From contig NW_024882745.1 in the NCBI RefSeq assembly GCF_019059575.1, positions 1 to 64,000 on the forward strand: 64,000 nucleotides of DNA, written 5' to 3'. Positions 1 to 11,040 of the stretch are shown here, in pieces. The notes under the pieces were generated by a model. That model was not told where the DNA came from and did no database searches. It worked only from the letters and a program-made list of their open reading frames with translations. The translations under genes and the position numbers were made by a program. The DNA comes from Amphibalanus amphitrite (Eukaryota; Arthropoda; Thecostraca; Balanomorpha; Balanidae). Numbering within the stretch: the first letter of the stretch is position 1; every line of letters starts with the position of its first letter.

Positions 1-170
1 CTGATGACCCAATGGGCCCCTGCACTCATCCGATGACCCCCGGTTTCCTGGGGCCCCTGGTCGCCTAGAGGGCCCCGGTCGCTTGGAGGCTAGTCGCATG
101 GGGCCCCTGGTCGCCTGGGGGCCTGGTCGCCTGGCCCCTGCTCCCTGGTCGCCCGGAAGAACGCTTGTCA
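1..170. repeat. GC-rich degenerate tandem repeat
   Basis: Short units built on GGGCCCCTGGTCGCCTGG recur with drift about every 15-30 bases. No reading frame looks like a protein. The composition resembles the minisatellites near 400-760 and 7440-8890, so it is probably part of the same repeat family. Confidence 0.6.
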
Positions 171-174
171 CCTG

Positions 175-980
175 CAGTGGCATAGCCAAGGAGGGGGCCA
201 AAGTGACCATGCCCCCCCCTGTAAGCCAGGGGTCCTTATTCTATAGGGGCCCTGGCTGACACAGTGGGCCCTTGGCGACGCAAAGGCCCCTTCGGCAGAT
301 CCTTTGACACAGCTGAGTAGTTATACTTTGGCCAAGAGAGCCCCAATTTTAGAGCTTGGGGCCCTATTGAAACCAGGGGGTCAGTTGGATGAGATGGGTC
401 CAACTTGGGTCCAACGGTGTGTAAACAGAATCAATGCGTTCCGACTGTTGGTCTGACCCTATATCGGTTTGAGGGAGCTCGGATCGGATCCACTGTCGAT
501 CTGAGGGGCCCCTATCGGTTTGAGGAAGCCCTCAAATGCCCTGAACGGGTCCTTAGTTTGTCTGAGAGAGCCCTCCGTCGGCATGACTGGGCCTCTGCAA
601 GTGCAAAGAGGGCTTTTGTCGGTCTTAGTGGCCCTTAGGCGGCTTATATGACCCTCAGACGGCTTACGAGGCTCTCATGCGCTGTAGGGGCCTGTGACGG
701 TCTGAAGAACCCTCATCCGACCTACGGGCCCTCAGACCGCCCTCAAAACCGACTGGCGACTCTATGAAGCTATTCGTGGGCCTATCTAACAGGGCCCATG
801 GACTGCTTACCCCCTCAGTTCTAATATTTTTTGTTAATAAATATTTTTCTATTTATTTGGGCCCCCTCCAAAAATATTGGATCCAACCAGATGGCTTTTT
901 GGATTTTGAGGGGGTTATTTTGGGCCCCTGTGCGTTTGGCCCCCTCCTTGAGGAAATTCTGACTACGTCCCTGAATATCG
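175..980. mobile_element. probable diverged hAT-like element carrying minisatellite
   Basis: Starts with CAGTGGCATAGCC followed by a G-rich stretch. The 6.96-kb element at 7195 starts the same way (CAGTGGCGCAGCC plus G run), and in both the end leads into GGGCCC/GAGG minisatellite. A possible opposite end, GACTACGTCCCTG at about 961-973, resembles the inverted terminus, but no matching 8-bp target duplication is visible. Family membership is inference; the right boundary is uncertain. Confidence 0.4.
400..760. repeat. degenerate minisatellite, GGGCCC/TGAGG type
   Basis: Roughly 20-30-base units of the pattern GAGGGCCC...GGTYTGAGG recur with heavy drift (for example near 480, 505, 540, 650, 690). 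The short open frame over it is a by-product of the repeat and is not called as a gene. Confidence 0.6.
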
Positions 981-1074
981 GGCAACCAGAAAACTTTTTT
1001 TTGACCTTCAAACAGCATCCAGTTTGCTTAAGACCAGAAAGGTAGTACCGGACGTCCGGCCGGACCAGAATTTT

Positions 1075-1165
1075 TGCATTTGCTTCTGGGTGGGCAAATC
1101 GACGCCACTGGGTGGGCAATTGTGGTGACTGGGTGGGCATTTGCCCACCCAGTGGGTATGTTAGA
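1075..1165. repeat. CTGGGTGGGCAA short repeats with palindrome
   Basis: ACTGGGTGGGCA occurs three times in about 60 bases (near 1085, 1109 and 1128) and is then followed by its inverted copy TGCCCACCCAGT at about 1141, making a hairpin. Confidence 0.7.
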
Positions 1166-1221
1166 GGAGGCCCTGCCTCGTAAGTAATTATTTATCAAGT
1201 TTTGTTGTGTTACACATTTGT

Positions 1222-1777
1222 TTAAAGGAAATAGTTCACTTTCACGAAATTATTTTTTTTTGCAACGATTTATTATTTTTTATGTTCAAAATAATCAGCA
1301 AAGAAAATAAAACCTTTTTATAACAAAATATTTTTTTCTATATTTTGATATTGGAAGAACTTTTCAGTTTCTGTAAGGCACACGCGATTCAGTATGAAAA
1401 GAGCATGGGTCCCGAAAATTCTTCAGAAACAGAGAAATTATCGCAGCCACCGGCATTTGGGCGATCTGCTCGATCTGATAATGTTCCCCTGAATGTCCTA
1501 ATTGATCAGTACGAGAATTTCTCTAGAGTTCTCGTAGATAATCTCTCTAGTTTCTGAAGAATTTTCGGGACCCATGCTCTTTTCATACTGGATGGAAATA
1601 TATGCAAGGCACACATCCTCAACGCAAGACACCTTTTTCGGGACGAGAAATAGAATATCTTTGCCTAGGGTGATCGTTGGGCTGTAAAAGCTCCTGATTT
1701 ATGCTCGTCTCAGCCCAAGCTACGGAACTGCTATTCCAGTTCAAAACCCATGTTAAAAAGTGAACTATTTCCTTTAA
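1222..1777. mobile_element. TTAA-flanked MITE with internal perfect hairpin
   Basis: Inverted ends TTAAAGGAAATAGTTCACTT at 1222 and at 1777 on the opposite strand, with TTAA at both edges as in piggyBac-type target duplications. Inside is a second inverted repeat: 1390-1430 and 1550-1590 are perfect 41-base complements, separated by about 120 bases that are themselves partly self-complementary. No transposase frame; the 70-codon frame over it is a by-product. Superfamily assignment rests only on TTAA and is tentative. Confidence 0.75.
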
Positions 1778-2776
1778 GAAGAAAAATTGGCTGCGTCAGT
1801 ATCGTCACCAATCACTATGCTACATGGGTTTATCTGTAGGTATCATGGGCTTTGTTTACATTAATGGTGTAGCCAGCCCAAGGTGTAGCCCATCATTGTC
1901 AATTAGGTCACCACTTTTGGATCATGATAACACACTTAACCCTTTCTTGACCGGACTCGAAATGAATGACTTGAATTGAAAGAAGGTTTGATGGTTCAGG
2001 CATGGACAAGATTCAGGGTTCAAGTATTTTCCTAACACCTCATGCAGTTGACTTGAATCTACATTCCAGTAAAATAACTGACCTGAATATTTGTTAATAG
2101 TTACAAAATAAGTTATAAATGTTTTTTTTTGCAATGCAAATAATTAAGAGATTGCCTGATTTGTTTTTGTTACCTTATTTCAAAGTATTAGGTACCTTTC
2201 AAGGCTTATCATATGTCTTGAGAAAGTTTGAAGCATTTGTTTGATAATTCCCTGATTTCGGTATCTAGTCGGTATTTCCCCCTATTTCTGAAAATCGGTT
2301 TGGTTTTGGTATACTCTCAGTGGTTTTGGTCGGTATCGGTTTGGTATTGGTTTCCAAAATTTCTGAAATTGACATCACTAGTCTTCACCCTTGCAGCTAC
2401 AATTTTATCTATTGACGATGACGTCTTCTTTTCAATCAGTCTTTATACCAGATATTGTCAAATGATTCTCGGAATCATACACCTTATGGGATCAAAATAC
2501 ACTCTCCAGCAGAGTCATAATTGCAGTTGTTAACCACGTGACGCAAATTAATAATACATGCATGTCATTCTTTATTTTATATGCAACAATAAATTCCAAA
2601 ACATTTGGGCACGAAATGTATGACGAAATCTATTGAAAACTTATCGTAAGGCTCATGGGTCCGTGACTCAATTCACCGTAAGGAATTACTCACATTTCAA
2701 CAATGTTCCATCAACCGGTGATTATTGCTACTTACTTAGGTAGAGTTATTCTGCAGCATAATGACATAAAACTTAC
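1778..2776. other. AT-rich sequence, nothing recognised
   Basis: Mostly unique AT-rich DNA. Short directly repeated GGTATCGGTTTGGTTTTGG-like words occur near 2260-2350. No protein-like frame and no clear splice-bounded exon were found. Confidence 0.5.
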
Positions 2777-2830
2777 CTCCGTCTCCATGGTGCGTTGCTA
2801 TCTTGTCCTACTTCAAAATTTCGCCGAGTG
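2777..2830 (-). CDS. putative first exon with start codon, minus strand
   Basis: Reading the minus strand, CACCATGGAGACGGAG is followed directly by GTAAGT (donor at 2776-2771), giving a good start context, four codons (Met-Glu-Thr-Glu) and a strong 5' splice site in phase 0. A TATTTAAA box lies at 2855-2848, about 60 bases before the ATG, which suits a short 5' leader. Any following exon would lie below 2770 or outside the window; none was recognised. The strand and spacing argue for a separate gene downstream of the one ending near 4940. The product is unknown and chance is possible. Confidence 0.35.
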
Positions 2831-3010
2831 TGCAGGGCGCCTCGTTGTTTAAATACGCATGTTGAGCAAACTACAAATAATATCTGAAGTTTATCGTTAA
2901 AGCACTATTACTTGAAGTAAAGCTACACTTTAAACAACGTTTGGCGACATTAAAAGCGCGTTAATTCAAATAAGTTCCTCTCCCCGCTCACACCACACGC
3001 ACCCACGTGC

Positions 3011-3460
3011 ACTGAAAAAAAATTACACCAGAACTTTGGAGTAAATCTACGGTGCCAAAAAATCCAATATTTTCTGGTAAGTTTTTACTCCGGCGTAAAA
3101 ACTCGAGTAAACTTACGCCGGAGTAAAAACTCACCAGAAAATATTGGATTTTTTGGCACCGTAGATTTACTCCAAAGTTCTGGTGTAATTTCTTTCTCTT
3201 TTCGAAGAATAATTTTACCACCCGTGGTAAAAATAGCAACCATAACTTGCACCAGTGGAAGAGTAATTTTACTACCCATGATATAAATAGTAACCTAATT
3301 ATCGTCAAAATACACCCCGTTTGGAGTAAAATTGCACCGTGCCCAAAAACTACACCAGCCCAAAAGGTGTGAAAATAGCACATAAGCAATATAATAAATT
3401 TAGCATGTGAGAGTAAATTTACACTACGGTGTATTTATATCCAAATTATTTTTTACACTC
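3011..3460. mobile_element. foldback element with 79-bp hairpin arms
   Basis: 3020-3098 and 3113-3191 are near-perfect inverted copies around a 14-base centre, enough to form a long cruciform. The flanking 3192-3460 carries scattered GGTGTAA/TTACACC and GTGGTAAAAATAG words, the same vocabulary as the repeats at 16430-17261 and 18424-18745. This looks like one family of transposase-less foldback repeats. Ends and target duplication are not clear. Confidence 0.7.
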
Positions 3461-3491
3461 TTGGTGCAAAAATAACAGGGGATGTGAAATA

Positions 3492-3615
3492 GGTATTGCA
3501 GTCGCATCATCCTGCATGGAGGGGCAGAGCGCATCCTTTGGAATGGACCAGTCAGGACATCCAAAAGATGCGCTCATAATCCCCTCCAGGCCTTCGGGAT
3601 GTGCAACTGCATACC
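3492..3615. repeat. imperfect hairpin, about 120 bases
   Basis: The outer arms GTATTGCAGTCGCATC and GATGTGCAACTGCATAC, and the inner arms around AGAGCGCATCCTTTGGA and CCAAAAGATGCGCTC, are inverted copies. Probably a small MITE. Confidence 0.6.
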
Positions 3616-3959
3616 ATGCATTACAGAATTCACAGCCCCTGAAATATTATACAAACGTCATTCAAGCAGATACAAGTGATAAAGCGCAGTGCAGGTGAGT
3701 GCACGGCGGCACGATCGACAAATTGAATACTATTCTATATGAAGACTCTGCGCGTGATTTTTATCGAGTTGCAAAGGAAACAAGTTCAATGAAAGACCGT
3801 TTATTCTGAGCTTTATCACATGGTGCATGTAAACTCCTGAAGGTATGTACGTGCGTTATCACAACCATTGCAACGGACTGAAACGGACTCATATGCCGTC
3901 TGTGTTTCTATGATATGCTGCGATATGATGCTTCGATAGCATATTCAACAAAAATAAAA

Positions 3960-4536
3960 TATCAGAATAATATTCATCGGAGTAACTTGAGTGATAGGTA
4001 CATATATGTTCAAAAAAAAAAAAATACATGCAAATATTTCGACACACTTTGCGGTAGTCTTTTTCAATGCAAATGGCACACAGTGCTAGTTTGTTAGGCA
4101 CAACAAAAATCATCATTTTCCCATGCGATCGATAGAGCCGGATCCTTCACTACGATTATTAAACTAATTTATCACATCAGCGAAAACTACACTATTTACT
4201 ATTACCACATCTAAATTTATATACCTGTGACTCCAGTCACAGGTACTTGTCCAGGTCCATGTCCAGGTACTTAAACTTAGATATGGTAGTAAATAGTGTA
4301 CATATAGTGTTTTCGCTGATGTGATAAATTAGTTTAATAATCGTAGTGAAGGATCCGGCTCTATCGATCGCATGGAAAATGATGATTTTTGTTGTACCTA
4401 ACAAACTAGCACTGTGTGCCATTTGCATCGAAAAAGACTATCGCAAAGTGTGTCGAAATATTTGCATATATTTTTTTGAATATATACGAGTATGTACCTA
4501 TCACTCAAGTTACTCCGATAAATATTATTCTGATAT
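3960..4536. mobile_element. large foldback element, ~265-bp arms
   Basis: The arm from about 3960 (TATCAGAATAATATTCATCG) to 4222 is mirrored by 4265-4536, with a small central hairpin CCTGTGACT/AGTCACAGG. Arms differ by scattered substitutions and small indels. No coding capacity is needed to explain it. Mirror-image frames on both strands reflect the symmetry and were not called. Confidence 0.8.
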
Positions 4537-4590
4537 ATAACATACTTGAGTAAAACAAGATGACTCTGAAGTCGTATAAAAATAAAATAG

Positions 4591-4792
4591 GTACCGTAAA
4601 CCGGGGTCACTTTGAACGCCTAGGTGACTGAACTGAACGCCATTCCAGTGGCGGCACCTGGCGGCCGGCAGAGACAGAATTTTGCCTCTCATGTTGAGAG
4701 GAGCTGCTCAACTGGGAGATAAAATCTCGTCTCGACCGGCCGCAATGCGCCACCGCTGAAAAGGCGTTCAAAGTTACCCTGGTTGACGGTAC
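4591..4792. mobile_element. 202-bp MITE with 31-bp TIRs
   Basis: The ends GTACCGTAAACCGGGGTCAC and, on the other strand, GTACCGTCAACCAGGGTAAC continue as matching inverted repeats for about 31 bases. The interior is GC-rich and self-complementary. The edges carry a TA dinucleotide, consistent with a Tc1/mariner-type MITE, but this is not proven. It lies just beyond the predicted 3' end of the gene on the minus strand. Confidence 0.75.
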
Positions 4793-4941
4793 AACACAAT
4801 ACACGTAAGTATCCTGGCTGTGGCCACTTTTGTATGGCCCTGGCTATGGCTACCCGCGAACAGTTCCAGTGATCATCACGGCAGGGAGGTCGCGAGCTCG
4901 ATTACACTGGCGTGTTTGTTTCGCACACTCGCGTTCACCAC

Positions 4942-4947
4942 TTTATT
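4942..4947 (-). terminator. polyadenylation signal AATAAA
   Basis: TTTATT on the plus strand reads AATAAA on the minus strand, about 235 bases after the stop codon at 5182-5184, with a GT-rich stretch beyond it. This fits the 3' end of the gene whose last exon is 5182-5483. Confidence 0.45.
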
Positions 4948-5181
4948 TGAAGATATATTCCCAGAAGAAAAAAAAATATATATTCCAGGTGATGGAGCTA
5001 ACATTCCGTGATCGAGGTGATGGGCTCACATTCCGCGATCGAGATTTGTTTGGTAAACGATGGAGCGTTTAAATACGAAAGGTGAGTTCCAGCACCTGGG
5101 ATATTGTTTTTTTTTTCGGGAATGTACGTTTAAACTCTACATCCACTGAAACTACTCCTACACCGTTCCTACACTGTACTC

Positions 5182-5483
5182 CTACACTTCCACACCGAGC
5201 ACTGTCTTCGCGGCCTTGCTGAGCGGAATCCTGCCTTTCACCGCCCTATAATAGATGACCTCCATCAGGGTTTTGGAAGGCCCTCTGAATGGGCAGTAGA
5301 AGACCGCATGAGCCGCAGCTGCTGCGGCCACAGCTGCCAGCGGTGCCTCCTGATCAAGCGGGAGTTCCGCTCCCTGAACCTCCAATCCTGAACCCTCAAT
5401 GCATCTCACCGCATTCCGGGGGTCCGCCAGCTCCCCCACCGTGGTGCCGCAGCCGTGGGCGAGGAACGACATGAGTTCTTCGT
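5182..5483 (-). CDS. terminal exon of an unidentified protein gene
   Basis: Minus strand. A pyrimidine-rich tract ending TTTTCACAG (acceptor AG complementing 5484-5485) opens a frame of 99 full codons plus two bases, ending in TAG at 5184-5182. The frame opens Asp-Glu-Glu-Leu-Met and has a Cys-Gly pair near the start, an alanine-rich helix-like stretch in the middle (residues ~51-59) and a basic C-terminus ending in Leu-Gly-Val-Glu-Val. The two leading bases (AC) complete the codon begun by the single G ending exon 14460-14598, giving Asp. In-phase joining, both consensus sites and protein-like composition support a real host gene. The family is not recognised. The frame upstream of 5483 is intron. 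Confidence 0.75.
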
Positions 5484-6369
5484 CTGTGAAAAGCGAGAGA
5501 AATATAGATGATTCCAATGCTACTTTAAACGTTGCGCTATCCACCAAGGTGCAGAAGTTTTAATGGAGGATGGAAGAGGAGTTTCTATCCAGAGGATAAC
5601 TAAAAACGTTTTCCTGGATAACCTGGCGTGGAACAGTTAACCTATTCCGAGATATCCCTTTAACGCAAGCGCGAGCGTTTAGCGATCGGCATTTTCCATT
5701 TGCGACTGAGCGCTAAAAACCACGTCAAAATTTTTGTTCTATATAGGGCATCATAGGTGCAAAATTTGAGCGAATTGGAAGGGGCCATGGTGTATGTACA
5801 TTAGGGTGGGGCGAAAAACACTTTTTTCGGAAAGTGCAAGGTATAACTAGTGAAAAACTTGGGCCATAGTTTCAAATGAACACATGCAAAATCTTAAGCC
5901 GATCGGTCAAGCCTAGACATGAGCGCATTTGCGATGAATGAAGGTCTGCAAACGCTTTCAGGCGTTGCAGTCTCTAATGCTAAGAAGCCGTTGCGATTGG
6001 TGTGTAACACCGGAATAAAAGCGATTCGCGAGAAAAGACGAGATCAGTGGACTAATGATGGCGTATTTCATCAATACTGAATCCCACGGGCCGACCCAGG
6101 GTCCCTTTATCATTAACATGGATCCGGATCCTGGATCTAACGAATCCCTGGATACAGGATCCGGGTGTCTACATACATCCTTATATTATATTTTCAAAGT
6201 CAATGGCCAATGCATAGGCTAATTGTTCATCCATGGATGCCGAATCCTGGATCCAGTGGATGCCGAAACCTGGATCCAGTGGATCCCAGGACCAGAATCC
6301 AGGTAGCTACATTCGTTCATTTGCTGTGTCATCAGTGATAAGGCAGATAGAAATTTGCCTGCAAGTACG

Positions 6370-6790
6370 AATTCTCGCAGAACAGGTTGGCTAAACGTTT
6401 GCCCTCGATACTGAGAGCAGCTTCATTCGCCAATATCAGCGGATCCTCCAGCCTCTCGAATTGGGCGGGGATTTGCTGTCAGCTGCTGGTTGTCCTCATG
6501 CCGCTTTGCGCCGATATGACCAACAGCGCGGTGATGCCTTTCGGCTTCCGGTAGCACAAACGACACGGTTCAGCTGTTCAGCTGCCTTCGATACACCAGC
6601 TTGAAATGAAATACGTTTTCAGTCTGAAGCTGACTGGATTCCGCTTGTGTCTAGTCCTTGAACAGGTTGTTTTCTTCGTGCCGCTTCAGCACTACCGTCA
6701 GGGTGAGCCCTGAGCCGTCATGTAGCTGGACACTTATTGTAGCCATCAGAACTGACTGTAGCTTCAGCGGCTCGATTCTCTCTGTCTCTC
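6370..6790 (-). pseudogene. decayed coding fragment in foldback centre
   Basis: The unique centre of the foldback has, on the minus strand, an ATG-initiated protein-like stretch (Met-Ala-Thr-Ile-Ser-Val-Gln, about 31 codons from ~6745) to a TAG. It continues in the same frame for about 25 codons to a TGA, then open again with a likely frame change near 6480 (a Leu-Glu-Asp-Pro stretch). Composition looks like former coding sequence, not repeat. It may be a degraded transposase or captured host gene; I recognise no domain. Confidence 0.4.
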
Positions 6791-7186
6791 TTCATTATGA
6801 GCCATTGATGATCCATGTCAGATAATATGTGGACGGCACCGGCTTTAGCACACCTTCTCCCTTGATACTCGAATGGAATGGACCGCAAATTTCTATCTGC
6901 ATTATCACTGATGACACAGCAAATGAACGAATGTAGCTACCTGGATTCTGGATCCTGGGATCCAGTGAATCCAGGTTTCGGCATCCACTGGATCCAGGAT
7001 TCGGCATACACGGATGAACAATTAGCCTATGCATTGACTTTGAAAACTAATATAAGGATATATGTAGACATCCGGATCCTGTATCCAGGGATCCGGTAGA
7101 TCCAGGATCCGGATCCATGCTGATGATAAAGGGACCCTGGGCCGGCCCGTGGGATTCAGTATTGATGAAATACGCCATCATTAGTC

Positions 7187-7194
7187 CACTGATC
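7187..7194. repeat. 8-bp target-site duplication CACTGATC (left)
   Basis: CACTGATC directly precedes the element end CAGTGGCGCAGCC at 7195. The identical octamer follows the other end at 14154-14161. An 8-bp duplication is the hAT-superfamily signature. Confidence 0.9.
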
Positions 7195-7439
7195 CAGTGG
7201 CGCAGCCAGGGGGGGTGAAAGGGGTGAGATCTCACCCCCGTCTCTTATCCTAGGGGCCCACTGTCGATTCTAACTGTAACGTTATGCAGCCTGACAATTT
7301 TTTTATCATAATGTCAAGGCCCGTCATAGGACTGAAAACAGTTTTCAGGCCTGATAGCCCCCCACTTAGGATTTATAGTCATATTTTATGATTTAAGAGG
7401 GTACATCCAAGACCCGATTGAACTAATCCAAGGCCTAGG

Positions 7440-8890
7440 AGGGCCCGTTCCATGGCATGAGAGGGCCATTTCAGGCCTGAGAGGGCCCATTTCAGGTCTG
7501 TGAGGGCCCATTTCAGGCCTGAAGGGGCCCATTTGAAGCTTGAGAGGACCCATTTCAGGAACTAGAGGGCCTGTTTGAGGCCTGAGAGGGGCCCATTTCA
7601 GGCCTGAGAGGGCCCATTTGATGCCTGTGAGGGCCCATTTCAGGCCTGAAGGGGTCCATTTCAGACCCTAGAGGGCATGTTTGAGGCCTGAGGGCCCATT
7701 TCAGGCCTGAAAGGGGCCCATTTAAGGCCTGAGAGGGGCCCATTTCAGGCCTGAGGGGGCCCATTTCAAGCTTGAGAGGGCCCATTTCATGTCCTAGAGG
7801 GCCTGTTTGAGGCCAGAGAGGGCCCGTTTGAGGGCTGAGAGGGGCCCATTTCAGGCACCATTTCAGACCTGAGAGGGCCCAGTTACGGTATGAAGGGGCC
7901 CTTTTTCGACATTTCCGGGCTGAGGGGGCCAATTTCAGGTCTGAGAGGGTCCATTTTTCAGGTCTGAGAGGGCTAATGTCAGGCCTGAGAGGGCTCATTT
8001 CAGGCCCTAGAGGACCTATTTGAGGCCTGAGAGGGGCCCATTTCAGGTCTGAGAGGGCTAATGTCAGGCCTGAGAGGGCTCATTTCAGGCCCTAGAGGAC
8101 CTATTTGAGGCCTGAGAGGGGCCCATTTCAGGTTTGAGAGGGCTAATGTCAGACCTGAGAGGGCCCATTTCAGGCCCTAGAGGGTCCATTTCAGGCCCTA
8201 GAGGACCTATTTGAGGCCTGGGAGGGGCCCATTTCAGGCCTGGAGGGGTCCATTTCAGGCCCTAGAGGGCATGTTTGAGGCCTGATAAGGGCCCATTTCA
8301 GGCCTGAGAGGGGCCCATTTCAGGTCTGAGGGGGCCCATTTCAAGCTTGAGAGGGCCCATTTCATGCCCTAGAGGGCCTGTTTGAGACTAGAGAGGGTCC
8401 GTTTGAGGGCAGAGAGGGCCCGTTTGAGGCCAGAGAGGGCCCGTTTGAGGGCTGAGAGGGGCCATTTCCGGCATAAGAGGCACCATTTCAGACCTGAGAG
8501 GGCCCAGTTACGGTACGAGGGGCCCTTTTTCGACATGATAGGGACCATTTCCGGGCTGAGGGGCCCATTTCAGGTCTGAGAGGGCTAATGTCAGGCATGA
8601 GAGGGCCCATTTCAGACCCTAGAGGACCTAGTTGAGGCCTGAGAGGGGCCCATTTCAGGTCTGAGAGGGCTAATGTCGGGCCTGAGAGGGCCCATTTCAG
8701 GCCCTAGAGGACCTTTTTGAGGCCTGAGAGGGTCTACTTCAGGCCTGAGAAGGGCCCATTTCAGGTCTGAGAGGGCCCAGTTCAGGCCTGAGAAGGCATC
8801 TCAGGAATGAAAGGATCATCCTATGTGTGGGAGGGTCCGTACTCCGTGCCTGGTCTGGTTCTGAGAGGGCCTACTCCAATCCTGATTGAA
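7440..8890. repeat. minisatellite, ~21-bp GAGAGGGCCCATTTCAGGCC unit
   Basis: About 60-70 copies of a unit close to GAGAGGGCCCATTTCAGGCC with point changes. Higher-order repeats are visible: the block near 7985-8040 recurs near 8060-8110 and 8140-8190, and 7800-7960 resembles 8370-8590. Apparent long proline/leucine/arginine frames on both strands come from the array and are not genes. Confidence 0.9.
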
Positions 8891-9047
8891 CCGATATCAT
8901 GTTTGATATAGGTCAACTCACCACATGTATATTGATGGCCCAGTTCATGTCTAATGTACCCATCTCAAGACTCAGATATTTTATGTTTCAGGAAGCCTAC
9001 CCCAAGCGTGAGCGGCCCCTAGAGGTTTTTGAGGCTCATGGAGTTCA

Positions 9048-9200
9048 GAAGCGGCGGAACACCTTCAGTTTGGGGGGGGGGGCATTGCCGACTTTTGGTC
9101 CCATTCTTTCCATGCAACGCCCAAAGGGCTAATGTTAAAATGCCAAAATCAAAGGGGGGGCACGGTGCCCCGGTGCCCTCCCCGTTCCGCCGCCTATGAT
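9048..9200. mobile_element. small GCGGCGGAAC-TIR repeat (also at 11062-11212, 63748)
   Basis: AGCGGCGGAAC at the left and GTTCCGCCGCCT at the right are inverted, with poly-G just inside. The same interior (CCATTCTTTCCATGCAACGC) is present, reversed, at 63748-63890. This shows a dispersed family and not just a local duplication. Confidence 0.6.
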
Positions 9201-9792
9201 GGAGGTCCCGCAGTACGATATGTCAGCCTCTGAGAAAGCCATGCAGAGCCCTGCCAAGCCGACATCTGAAAATCTTTTCCTCAGGCCTGTGCCTGCCTCG
9301 CCGCCCGGGCCGGGCGGCGAGGGTGGGGGCCCACCCCGGGGTGGCGGGGTGGGGCCCACCCCGACGTCTAGGGGTTTGACGCCTAGGTATTTATCAGGAC
9401 CCCACACCGGTCCATGATCGATGGCTCCAAACTGACACTTGAGGCCCCTGCACCGGCTTTTGAGGGGCCCACCGACCTCTGATAGCCACCACGCAGGCCT
9501 CAAAAGACCATGTCGATTGTCGATATCTAAACCCCGAAGTCTTGGAAGGCCTGTGCTCTATGCAGATTCTTGAGGGCTTTACGTGGGCTTGTAAATATCC
9601 CAAACTGGCTCTAGCCTAGCTCGACCGCACCCCGCAGAGCAGGGCCCCAGGCTGTCCAGTTTTACGCCTCTGAGGGGTGTTTGAATAAAAAGCTATAGCG
9701 CGCTGAAAGTGGGTTCGATAGCTCTCTAGCTCGTGCGATCAGCCATGGCGGGGGGGGGGGGGGGTGGCGTATCGGTCAAACCCGATCATAAT

Positions 9793-11040
9793 TTAAAGGT
9801 AGTGTGCCACCTTTGAAAGATTTCCCATTTTATTTTTCCTAGGATAAGAAGCTTCTGTTTTTACCTAATATCGCAAAAAATCAAAAATGGGCCTGGAATA
9901 GTGCCTTTTTCGCCTAAAAGTTTATCGGTTTTTCGATATGTATAACAACTGTAGTGGGCTGACCTGCAAACAGGCGTCGGCAACAATCGCGAATGCGACA
10001 ATAAGCAAAGGTCATTATAGAGTTACGACGTACGGGAATGAGTTATCAGCTGTCTAATCGTAGACAACACAATGTCGAGCCTTAAACTGTAAGCCTGTAT
10101 TGGTATTGTTTCTTTGATTTGGCTGTCGAACATTATTTATGGTTTGAAATATGATTTTATGTAAAATAATTGATATGAAAAAGCCGTCTCTTAAATTATG
10201 ACCCCATTTCACCACACGCAAGTGGCAGACATGACAATGATCAGCTGACGCATTTTTCTTGGCCAAAGTCAGAGCGCGCGGCCCGACGCACCACCACCGC
10301 ACCACAAAGTATGAGCAGAAGCCGCGCCCAAAGCCAGGGCCCCGGTAACGTGAGGTAGCCGAGTCGGGGCAGCGTGCGCTGACCCAAGCCGGGGCCGCAG
10401 CTTTGGGCGCGGTCTACCGCATCCCCGCGGGCAGCCCCGGGCTATCACATGACACCGGGAGGACGCGCGGCCCCGGCTTGGGTCAGCGCACGCTGCCCCG
10501 ACTCGGCTACCTCACGTTACCGGGGCCCTGGCTTTGGGCGCGGTCTACCGCACCACCTAACAGGCGTGTTCGAAACCGCAGGAGATGATGATGAACGGGT
10601 TCATCGAAACTTGATTGCAGTGTCCCAGAATTATATTTTGGTTTGGGTGTCGGAGGGGTAAATTATTCATTTACCAGGGAGATGAGAGTGGAAAATTGCC
10701 GGTCAGGGAAAGCTAAAAACAGGTGGGAGTGGGAAGAATGAAGTGAAAACGGATTGATAGCATGGATCACCACACACATGTGGTAGAATGTAGCTTGTAT
10801 TACATGTATCGATATGATATTTACGACTATGCACGCAGATACTCCTCGTTTTTTGAGGTTGGGAGTGGAATATCGCTCTCGAAGATTTGAAATGAGAGTG
10901 GAAAATTGCCATCATTTGGATGTTGTTTCCCACCCAAATCGACAAATTTTAGGACATTTAGGACAGTGTGTGCATTTATTGTTCATAGTGGTGTGAAATG
11001 TGGTTGGGGTACGACCGACAACCCGTCGGGGCGAATTTCG
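9793..11040. mobile_element. TTAA element copy A, truncated
   Basis: Starts TTAAAGGTAGTGTGCCA as copy B does and is nearly identical, but it ends at the duplication junction (~11040) without the TGGCACACTACCTTTAA terminus. It carries the same GC hairpin (10322-10543) and hAT MITE (from 10618). Confidence 0.8.
10322..10543. repeat. GC-rich perfect hairpin, 75-bp arms (copy A)
   Basis: 10322-10396 and 10469-10543 are inverted copies with about 72 bases between them. The stretch GCTTTGGGCGCGGTCTACCG occurs both just inside the left arm and at the right end. The same structure recurs at 12334-12555 and 30023-30244, so it was part of the TTAA element before the copies separated. Confidence 0.85.

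Noticed and set aside
5182..5547. Full 121-codon minus frame as a single-exon gene
   Set aside because: The upstream start is not ATG, and a strong splice acceptor at 5484 with in-phase upstream exon explains the frame better.
7555..7998. 147-codon minus frame and similar Pro/Leu/Arg-rich frames
   Set aside because: Produced by the 21-bp minisatellite, whose length is a multiple of three; no non-repeat coding signal.
7440..8890. CRISPR-like array
   Set aside because: Units are contiguous without spacers, and the window is eukaryotic.
10571..10600. tRNA-like GTTCGAAACC word
   Set aside because: No cloverleaf could be formed around it; it is transposon sequence present in three copies.
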